11,002 nt of DNA, taken from NCBI GenBank assembly GCA_030655595.1, contig JAUSNQ010000042.1, forward strand, positions 1 through 11,002, written 5' to 3'. A program made the position numbers and the translations under genes. This document shows positions 1 to 6,905 of the stretch, in pieces. Within the stretch, counting starts at the first letter, position 1. Every line of letters begins with the position of its first letter. The DNA is from Paludibacter sp. GTDB taxonomy: Bacteria; Bacteroidota; Bacteroidia; Bacteroidales; Paludibacteraceae. A model generated the notes under the pieces. That model did no database searches, had not been told where the DNA came from, and saw only the letters and a program-made list of their open reading frames with translations.

Positions 1-1413
1 GAAATAATTAACTCTTTTCATGTAGTTGTACGAGAGTGAGATGCGTGTTTTTGGTACATAAATACTTTTCGAGGGTTTCATCTCGAATGGCAACAGGAAT
101 CGCGGAAAGGTCAACTCAATCTGGGGATTGATGGCATAAGAAAATAAGCGTTCACTGATTGCATTCAACTGTGCCTCAAAAGATCCTGCCAGATTGAGAT
201 TCAACAACTCCGATCCACCGAAGGTGTTTCTGTTTAACAGACTTAAATTCATACGCGGACCGGTATAATTGTTTGATTTTGAAACCAAGTCCATAGCTGC
301 CCGAAAGGTATGGTTTGGCATGGGAGTCAGGAGAATGGTTACGTCCAAAAATCCGATTGAGGTTGTATCGCTATCGGAAAACTTGATTTGTACAAACTTG
401 AAATTACCCATCGACATCAAGCGATTCAGGGTGATGTTGTGGTTCTGCCGTGAATAGGTCTCATTTTGCTTCAAATAAACCGACCGCAAGATAACTTCAG
501 GTTTGATGTTCATGGCTTCTTCGTTACCCATGAATATGGCTTGCTGACTCATCACTGTATCTTTGGAGGTAGCTGTCATTTCATCTTCTAAAGAATAATT
601 TTGATTGATGTACACATGCCGGATTTGATAAGGCGATAATGCGATTTCAGGAATGTCCTCTTTGATTGTTAGACGCAATGAAACACCTCCAACGACTGAG
701 GTTGTATCTGCTTTGAATACTAAATAATCCGGATTAAAGTAAAAATATCCCTTGTCTTTTAATAATGCATCAATTCTGATACGTTCAATTTGTAAGGTCT
801 CCAAACTATAATTTTCACCCACTTTGACAAAGGATTTGCCTTTTTCAGCAAGTATGATATCGCTGATTTGCTTGAGTTTTGACTCGTTCAGCTCGGAGCT
901 GTCAGATTCCTGTTGTTTTTCTTGTGGATTGATATCATATATAAGTTCACTGAAAACATAGGGTTTGTCGATGTAACTGGTATATACAATTTTGGCTTTA
1001 TGTTTCTTTTCCTTGATCTCAAATCCTGTATAACTATTGAAAATGCCTATATTAAATAGTCGCGCATCGATGATGGAAGCAGTAAGGCTTGGTTTTGTGT
1101 GACTCAACAACACCGGAGCTTGACCAGATTTCTTCAGCCACTTTTTAAATTTACTTGTTGGATTTTCTCCTCCGGCATTGTACAGCACGACTTTTGGACG
1201 CATGCCCAGGTAACTGTTGTTCGGTTTTGGCTGCATGGCTTCCTTGGCAACGGCTTCAATGAATTTTTTGTCAACCTTTGCTGTCGTTTCAAGTTTTATG
1301 TCAGCACCAGTATAAAGTTTTTCATCTTTGGGTAACTTTCTCGTGCCGCTACATGCAACTAAAAGGATGCATATAGTCAGTAATAAGTATTTATTTCGAG
1401 TTGCTGGCCTCAT
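1..1413 (-). CDS. tamL: TamL: lipoprotein TamA/BamA-family outer-membrane assembly factor (partial, C-terminus off the left edge)
   Basis: Reading leftward from the ATG at 1413, the frame stays open to base 1, giving 471 residues without a stop. Residues 1-21 form a lipoprotein signal peptide: basic start, hydrophobic stretch, and lipobox L-V-A-C with the lipidated Cys at 21. The soluble part (about 30-370) has the alternating strand/helix look of POTRA domains, for example KGYFYFNPDY at 221-230. The Omp85-type barrel begins near 370, with NRNTFGGSELLNLNL at 394-408 and TFPRFLLPF at 435-443, both typical of this family. Family knowledge: Bacteroidota replace TamA with the lipidated TamL, which works with TamB in outer-membrane biogenesis. 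Family members are usually about 750-800 residues, so roughly 300 barrel residues lie outside the window. The ATG overlaps the tamB TGA (ATGA), suggesting translational coupling; the tamB 3' end supplies an A/G-rich leader. Proteobacterial TamA starts with an ordinary Sec signal, so the lipobox separates the two. Confidence 0.9.
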   Translation of the reverse strand, partial: MRPATRNKYLLLTICILLVACSGTRKLPKDEKLYTGADIKLETTAKVDKKFIEAVAKEAMQPKPNNSYLGMRPKVVLYNAGGENPTSKFKKWLKKSGQAPVLLSHTKPSLTASIIDARLFNIGIFNSYTGFEIKEKKHKAKIVYTSYIDKPYVFSELIYDINPQEKQQESDSSELNESKLKQISDIILAEKGKSFVKVGENYSLETLQIERIRIDALLKDKGYFYFNPDYLVFKADTTSVVGGVSLRLTIKEDIPEIALSPYQIRHVYINQNYSLEDEMTATSKDTVMSQQAIFMGNEEAMNIKPEVILRSVYLKQNETYSRQNHNITLNRLMSMGNFKFVQIKFSDSDTTSIGFLDVTILLTPMPNHTFRAAMDLVSKSNNYTGPRMNLSLLNRNTFGGSELLNLNLAGSFEAQLNAISERLFSYAINPQIELTFPRFLLPFEMKPSKSIYVPKTRISLSYNYMKRVNYF

Positions 1414-4400
1414 GGTTTTGTCTTTTCTTTTACTGGATCACTTTTTTTCTTGGGTGATTTCAAGAATTCTTTCCATTTGTTAAAATCGCGCACATATACG
1501 ATACCCACACCAGTTTCAACCAACTGACCTTCAATTGCTCCTTCATACTGATTGTGTCTGAATCCTTTCAAGCGGTATCGACCGTCTTCGGTTAATTTGT
1601 ATTCTACGGTCACATCGCCGGTAATATCACTTGCAGAGTTTTGTTTGGCTTTTTCGCCTTCTACATCAACACTTCCACCAATCTGAACAGTCAATCGCTC
1701 GTTGAAAAGTTGTTTTTTTAATCCAACTTCTACTTGCGTTCTGCCCTGTGCTTCACCTGTTTGAAAGTCATCATAGGATTGGATATCAAAGTTCATCTCT
1801 ACGCCCGGCACTACCTGAGAACTTAGCTTGTTCAATTGTGCTGACAGAAAATTGCTGACCGTGGAACGAACCAGGGTGGATGCACCTCCCGTTTCAGATT
1901 GCAAAGGGTTTTCCTGCACGAAGCGGGCTAATACCAATAACGCAAAGACCTGTTTGTTCAATGCCGATGGATCTTCATTCAGGAGAATCAATTTTTGATT
2001 GACTGCACCACCCAGAATGCCTTTATCCTCTGGCATCAATTGTATTTCAAAACTGATTTGCGGTTCTAATATTGCACCTCGTAGCTTCAGCACGACCAAA
2101 AAGGGATAGATTTGCCTGTACCCGCCTTTTTCAACATCTGTTAATCCTGCCATTTGATCTGCTACCAAATTGAAAGGCGCTGTACGCACGGTATAAGTTG
2201 CATCAATATTGATATTTGCGTCCAATGGGTCGCCGTTCCAAATAATGGTACTGCCCTGAACAATATCGAATCTTTTCTTGATAATCGATTCGAGTGAAAC
2301 CAGATAACTGCCTTCGTTCAAATTGTATGCACCGGTCAGACTCATTTTGCCACTTCTGTCCATCGTGAAACTCAAAGCAGCTTCACCTTTTACAACCAAC
2401 GAATCGGATGAAGTCGGATCCATAAATAAGCGAAGGGTTGCTTCTTTATCGACCTCAATGATCGACGTGAGATCGAAGCCTGTCAAGGATGAACTCCTCG
2501 AGATAATTTCATCATTCCTGTCCAAAATAGGGTTGAATTTTGCTGAATCAACAAAAATCACGACATCTTCTCCTTTATCCGTTGTGTAACGGTCTTCAGG
2601 GACTATGAAAGTGAAGCTCGATCCTTTTTTCATTTTCATTCTGGCATTGATTACAGGCAATGACATAGGTCCGGTGATATCAATGCGACTATCCACGACC
2701 ATGCGCCCGTAGAATGCGTCATTATCTTTGATTGTTGTGTTGAACAATAGAAAGTCATTCGAATTTACCCTCAGGGCAAAGATGAAATCAGAGAATTGTT
2801 TCATTTTAACCGATCCGTCGATGGTTGCAGTATGTTGATTGACATCCCGCAGGGTAAAAGAATCGAAGTAAATTCCATCACTTCTCAACCGGATGGTTTC
2901 GTGTTTTAATGCAATGCGGTTATTCAGAAAAGCCGGCTTCATGAATACATCTTTGAAAATAAGATCGCCGGTTATCTCAGGGGCTTCTGTTGTTCCCGAT
3001 ACCAAAATATTGCCACCCAAACTTCCTGAAGACTCCGAGATTTGACCCATCGAAAATGCTTCTGCAGTTTTCATCGAAAGCGACTGGATATCAGTCTTTA
3101 TGTTGATCGAATTTTCGCCGCCGTTGGGAATGAAAAAGCCTTTTGCAGTCAGGTTGTTTTCGTCACCTGTTAAGCTGATGTAGATGTCGAATTTATTTCT
3201 AGTCGGGTTATCGGCCTTTATACTTAAATTTCCTATGGACACATCTTGAACAATCAAATCGGTAATGGTTGCATCAGCTATGATACCATACGAATCATTC
3301 ACGCGTTTCAACAGCACATTTCCAGCTAAGTTTCCTTTCAGCAGGTTGCTGTCTTTTTCAATGATTCCGGCAATATCATCCAATTTGAAATTTTTGATAT
3401 TTACATTCAAATCATCATTGAATTGGTCGTTGACAGAAGCAATATTGATTTCACTTCCTGCGTGTTGCATGAAAAGATGATGAATCAAAAACCCTTGATC
3501 TCCAATTTCGATATAATGATCAGCAGCAATATCCCAACGATTATTCATCAAATAGAAATTATCAGGATCGAGTACAATCTTATAATTGTCATTTTCTTTG
3601 GTAATAAGCGACCAAATCTGAATTTTCTTATTGAGTTTCTTGTCGATAGAAGCAATATTCGCAGTAATCTGGTTGTTAGCTAATTTGCCATCAAACAATA
3701 AATTCTCGATTTTAATTTGTTCGTTTGAAATATCATTGAGCGTAATTATATAATTCAGGGCTGTTGAATCGGAATTAATATCCACAGCAAAATCATTGAT
3801 TTCGGTTGTGCCATAGACAATTTTCTCCATGTTGGCATGCAATTTCAATTCATTTTTGTTGCTATTAAAACTTCCCTCAATGATACCCGGCTTAAATTCT
3901 TTCAAGTCAGGCAGTAACACTTCTGATATAATGGGGTGATTGTGCAATTGTATTTCAAACTTAAATGCAGATGAGTCAACCTGAATTGCTTCAGGCTCAG
4001 GTTTTTTAAACTCGAAATAATTGCCAATAAACCCACTCAGGGTTGATGCAAGTGCAACAGGTGAAATAGTTCCGCTATATTTTATTCCAACAATGGCACT
4101 GCTGAAATTCATTTCGCTTTTTTTAGGTTCATTGATAGAAGCAATCATCAAAGAGTCGAGTACATATTTTTTGCCGTTTTGAGCAATTATAAAATTAGTG
4201 ATACCGGCTTTACCATTTAGTTTATCGACTGTTCCGCCCTTTAAATCGGCTGTGGCACTGAACGCAATGCGCAGATCTTTTGTGCTGAAATTGAGTTTTT
4301 GCAAGTCGGCTCCAACCACATTTAAATTAAATTTAAAGCGTTCCTCATTTGGATTGAAATTGACCAGTCCTGCAAAATCAAATACCGCATTCTCATCATT

Positions 4401-6386
4401 TAAATTGATATTACCTTCAAATTCCTGGTTCGCAACGGTTCCGTTCATGGTCAGTTTATGGTAGGTGTATTGATTCAAATACAGCTCTGCAACATCGGCT
4501 TTGATTTTTGCATGAACGGTTTCCTGAGTCAATCCTTTTCCGTTTACTTCAGCCGTCAACCTCACCGGTCCAAACATTTTTTTATCTTGCAGCAAACTAC
4601 CTAAATCAAAATCATTGATTTTCAAATCCGCATTGAAATTTTCCTGTTTGTCTAAGGAAGCCAATAGTAAGATATTGCCAAAACTGCTGTTTAAATTGAT
4701 GTCTGTTGCGAATGCTTTCATCATTCCTTTAAAAACAACCTGTAAGTTAATATCTTCAGGAATGGAGATATTTTCGGGAATAGCAGAACCACCCATTTTC
4801 AAAATGTCCTGCTTGCCCGAGTTGATGGTCAGATTCGGAAAATCAAAGCATGCAGTTTCAATTTCGGGTAATCCGGTGATGTGAAAGTTGGTTTTAATAG
4901 CAGTTTTTGATCCTGTTTTAATTACGATATTTTGACCCTTCAGGTTGTTGATACTTCCGTTGATTTGCCCTGTTACAGCCGTGATATTCTTTTTGTCTTT
5001 GAAAAAATCCTGCTCAATCAACTCCGGACTAAAATACAAAATATCAGCATTGCTAAAAGCGGACTTGCGGATGTTTGCATTTAAAATTAATTCAGGAAGC
5101 TCATCCTGAATTGCCTCGAGGGAAGTAAATTGCATATTTATATCAGCATCAATCGATGAATGACTGGTTTTGACTTTCAACTTATTGGCTGTAATCGCAT
5201 GTTTATCCATGCTGAAATCGGTTTCAAATCGGGTAATGGCAAAGTTGTTTTGATCTACAGCACTGAAGCGTTCAATCAAGACTTTCGTTTCATCTGCTGA
5301 ATAGTGGAAACCAGTCGCTTCAAGATGCAGGTATCTGAATCGCAAATTCTCTGCATCAAAGGTTTTTTTGTTTACAGCCTTGTTTCCTGCCCGATAAGCC
5401 AGTATGTTATCTTTCAATATTATGCTTTTCACATTAACTTGCCAGTTGTTTGTTTTTTCAGGGCCAAGTTGCTTTTTTACTTCCTCAGTCGTTTCTCTAT
5501 CAAATACATAATTGATGTTGCTTTCAAACAATTTAATTTTGTCTAAACTCAGCTGTTCCTTGCTCAAATCGATAGCAGCTTCTTTCAATTCAAATCTATT
5601 GATCTCGGCTGTGATAGCTTGTTTGTTAATGGAATCGATAAATATGACCGTTGACTGGTTGATTTGGATATTACCGGCTGATATTATCGGCAAAACAGTT
5701 GTAGGCTTATCTACATCTGCTTTGGACGAATGTTTCAATAAAATATTGGCTTGCAAGCCATTAACCAACAAATCATCGATTTTGAAAGTGAATGTTTTGA
5801 GATCAATTTCATCCATTTCCAAAACCAATTTGTTGAAAGCTGCAGTGACATTCATCCCGCCAAAATTATCAAAGTAACGCAGGCGGATATTTTTCAAAGA
5901 CACATCATCTACGCAGAATTCCCACTCCGATGGGGCATCGGGTTCAACTTTAGTTTGTTTGGTTGTGTCGATAAAGGCAGTCAGCAAAAAATTATAGTTG
6001 AATAAAGAATCGGTGTTGGTATTGTATAAATTGATATTTAAATTTTCGAGCGACAAATCATTAATACAAATTTTATTCGACAACAAGTCTTTCAGTACAA
6101 TATTGATTTTGATTTTGCCGGCATACAATAAGGTATCCTTCTGAAGATCTTCAAGATAAATTCCTTCAACAACTACAGTCTTTGGGAAAGCAATGCTGAC
6201 ATTTTTTATTTCAACACGGGTTTGGGTTTTATTGCTGACAAAAGTAGTAGCGAAGTTGATAATCTTGTTTTGAACGACAGGAATCTGAATAATACCAGCA
6301 ACAATCAAAAATAAGAGCACAAAAATACCCGCCATCCACAAGATAGCTTTTAAAGTTTTCTTTATGAAAGCAGGCACTGTTTTCAT
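1410..6386 (-). CDS. tamB: TamB-like translocation and assembly module protein (DUF490/AsmA-like)
   Basis: This 1658-residue protein should be anchored in the inner membrane and span the periplasm as a long beta-rich groove, partnering the outer-membrane TamL. A single N-terminal membrane segment lies at about 14-34, preceded by lysines (Lys9, Lys10, Lys13). AsmA-like sequence follows (VEIKNVSIAFPKTVVVEGIY, near 58-77), then over a thousand residues of amphipathic beta strands broken by Asn/Asp/Gly turns. The C-terminal TamB domain shows GRTQVEVGLKKQLFNERLTV at 1548-1567 and ends in the family-typical strand GVGIVYVRDF at about 1626-1635. A Lys-rich tail (1643-1658) closes the protein. Proteobacterial TamB is about 1260 residues; Bacteroidota versions are commonly longer, so this size is not odd. 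The ATG at 6386 follows an A-tract and gives the membrane anchor directly. I see no TAnnTTTG element in the 63-bp gap upstream, so it is probably transcribed with the small gene before it. Gene order here is tamB then tamL. Confidence 0.92.
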   Translation of the reverse strand: MKTVPAFIKKTLKAILWMAGIFVLLFLIVAGIIQIPVVQNKIINFATTFVSNKTQTRVEIKNVSIAFPKTVVVEGIYLEDLQKDTLLYAGKIKINIVLKDLLSNKICINDLSLENLNINLYNTNTDSLFNYNFLLTAFIDTTKQTKVEPDAPSEWEFCVDDVSLKNIRLRYFDNFGGMNVTAAFNKLVLEMDEIDLKTFTFKIDDLLVNGLQANILLKHSSKADVDKPTTVLPIISAGNIQINQSTVIFIDSINKQAITAEINRFELKEAAIDLSKEQLSLDKIKLFESNINYVFDRETTEEVKKQLGPEKTNNWQVNVKSIILKDNILAYRAGNKAVNKKTFDAENLRFRYLHLEATGFHYSADETKVLIERFSAVDQNNFAITRFETDFSMDKHAITANKLKVKTSHSSIDADINMQFTSLEAIQDELPELILNANIRKSAFSNADILYFSPELIEQDFFKDKKNITAVTGQINGSINNLKGQNIVIKTGSKTAIKTNFHITGLPEIETACFDFPNLTINSGKQDILKMGGSAIPENISIPEDINLQVVFKGMMKAFATDINLNSSFGNILLLASLDKQENFNADLKINDFDLGSLLQDKKMFGPVRLTAEVNGKGLTQETVHAKIKADVAELYLNQYTYHKLTMNGTVANQEFEGNINLNDENAVFDFAGLVNFNPNEERFKFNLNVVGADLQKLNFSTKDLRIAFSATADLKGGTVDKLNGKAGITNFIIAQNGKKYVLDSLMIASINEPKKSEMNFSSAIVGIKYSGTISPVALASTLSGFIGNYFEFKKPEPEAIQVDSSAFKFEIQLHNHPIISEVLLPDLKEFKPGIIEGSFNSNKNELKLHANMEKIVYGTTEINDFAVDINSDSTALNYIITLNDISNEQIKIENLLFDGKLANNQITANIASIDKKLNKKIQIWSLITKENDNYKIVLDPDNFYLMNNRWDIAADHYIEIGDQGFLIHHLFMQHAGSEINIASVNDQFNDDLNVNIKNFKLDDIAGIIEKDSNLLKGNLAGNVLLKRVNDSYGIIADATITDLIVQDVSIGNLSIKADNPTRNKFDIYISLTGDENNLTAKGFFIPNGGENSINIKTDIQSLSMKTAEAFSMGQISESSGSLGGNILVSGTTEAPEITGDLIFKDVFMKPAFLNNRIALKHETIRLRSDGIYFDSFTLRDVNQHTATIDGSVKMKQFSDFIFALRVNSNDFLLFNTTIKDNDAFYGRMVVDSRIDITGPMSLPVINARMKMKKGSSFTFIVPEDRYTTDKGEDVVIFVDSAKFNPILDRNDEIISRSSSLTGFDLTSIIEVDKEATLRLFMDPTSSDSLVVKGEAALSFTMDRSGKMSLTGAYNLNEGSYLVSLESIIKKRFDIVQGSTIIWNGDPLDANINIDATYTVRTAPFNLVADQMAGLTDVEKGGYRQIYPFLVVLKLRGAILEPQISFEIQLMPEDKGILGGAVNQKLILLNEDPSALNKQVFALLVLARFVQENPLQSETGGASTLVRSTVSNFLSAQLNKLSSQVVPGVEMNFDIQSYDDFQTGEAQGRTQVEVGLKKQLFNERLTVQIGGSVDVEGEKAKQNSASDITGDVTVEYKLTEDGRYRLKGFRHNQYEGAIEGQLVETGVGIVYVRDFNKWKEFLKSPKKKSDPVKEKTKP

Positions 6387-6449
6387 TTTTTTTCAGATCA
6401 GAGAGTCAACATGCAATTTGCTGTTATATTGACAGTACTGTGTTAGTTA

Positions 6450-6644
6450 TCAGGAATTATCTTTAACTGTCCGCACTAAACTAATACCCGAAATAAAGAA
6501 TATTAAACCAAGTACAGCATAAACTATGACAACCTTTATATCATGGTTGCTACCTGATAAAGTTGCGAATAAAACTGCTGCATATATCAGTCCGCCTATT
6601 CCAAGTACAGTAAGCAAAGATCCGAAAATTCTTTTAATATTCAT
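6450..6644 (-). CDS. Small two-helix membrane protein, function unknown
   Basis: This 64-residue protein is not one I can assign to a named family. It starts MNIKRIFGSL, with basic Lys4 and Arg5 before membrane helix one (about 7-29). A short polar hairpin follows (GSNHDIK, 31-37), then helix two (about 38-57) and a charged tail (RTVKDNS, 58-64). Basic residues at both ends suggest both termini face the cytoplasm, with the hairpin in the periplasm. It is almost certainly a real gene: the composition is coherent membrane protein, the start has an A-rich leader, nothing overlaps it on the other strand, and it is collinear with tamB 63 bp downstream. The position suggests it heads the tam transcript. 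It could assist TamB or simply be a conserved neighbour. Alternatives are an envelope-stress small protein or an unrelated housekeeping membrane protein. Confidence 0.75.
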   Translation of the reverse strand: MNIKRIFGSLLTVLGIGGLIYAAVLFATLSGSNHDIKVVIVYAVLGLIFFISGISLVRTVKDNS

Positions 6645-6689
6645 TGTGTTTGTTTGATTTGATCACATTTAACAACATTTTCTGCTATA

Positions 6690-6697
6690 CAAAGATC
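6690..6697 (-). promoter_or_regulatory. Possible -7 element for the small membrane protein/tam operon
   Basis: Read on the minus strand this is GATCTTTG, one base off the Bacteroidota -7 consensus TAnnTTTG. Its last base is 46 bp upstream of the ATG at 6644. The nearest upstream TTG, in AAATTTG, lies about 25 bp away, longer than the usual 19-21 bp spacing, so the -33 match is poor. It is the best candidate I could find for this operon, but the call is tentative. Confidence 0.3.
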
Positions 6698-6868
6698 GGT
6701 ATACTGCATTGGGAATCAGTTACAAATTTATACAACAATGTTACATAATTCACATATCAATCAACGATGCAATCATGATCATTGTTTCATAGCAAAGATT
6801 AAAATTTTTATTTAGAAATTACAGGCGGAATTTTTATAAAATTATGATAAATGATGAAAACTAATCAG

Positions 6869-6876
6869 TATTTTTG
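6869..6876 (+). promoter_or_regulatory. Probable -7 element of the LRR gene promoter
   Basis: TATTTTTG matches the Bacteroidota housekeeping -7 consensus TAnnTTTG at every defined position. It ends 30 bp before the ATG at 6906, implying a leader of about 20-25 bases, close to the geometry of the nagB promoter in this window. No clean TTG sits 19-21 bp upstream; that area is AT-rich and degenerate. T-rich matches arise easily by chance in this DNA, which limits confidence. Confidence 0.5.
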
Positions 6877-6905
6877 ACACGTAATTTATTAAATCTATTT
6901 ACTTT

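Larger units (their letters stand above)
6645..6905. other. Divergent intergenic region between the tam operon and the LRR gene
   Basis: This 261-bp, strongly AT-rich stretch has no supportable open frame on either strand. It separates genes reading outward in both directions and must carry promoters for each. A -7 element for the rightward gene is visible at 6869-6876 and a weaker one for the leftward gene at 6690-6697. GTTACA occurs twice, at 6719-6724 and 6740-6745, spaced 21 bp (two helical turns) apart. This might be a regulator-binding arrangement but could equally be chance in such AT-rich DNA. No tRNA, riboswitch or terminator hairpin was recognised. Confidence 0.6.

Noticed and set aside
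269..1335. Plus-strand open frames at 269-457 and 1099-1335
   Set aside because: They lie antisense inside tamL, have no recognisable composition or start context, and the minus-strand frame is clearly the coding one.
2323..6005. Several plus-strand open frames of 71-121 residues within tamB
   Set aside because: They are antisense shadows of a continuous 1658-residue protein with recognisable family features. Their translations look like random readthrough, and none has promoter or leader signals.
6432..6441. ACAGTACTGT palindrome between the small gene and tamB
   Set aside because: It is only 10 bp, does not extend, has no T-tract, and could easily be chance; not supportable as terminator or operator.
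6874..6903. Alternative LRR promoter using TTG at 6874-6876 as -33 and TATTTACT at 6896-6903 as -7
   Set aside because: The -7 match is poor and the transcript start would fall at or beyond the ATG; TATTTTTG at 6869-6876 fits better.
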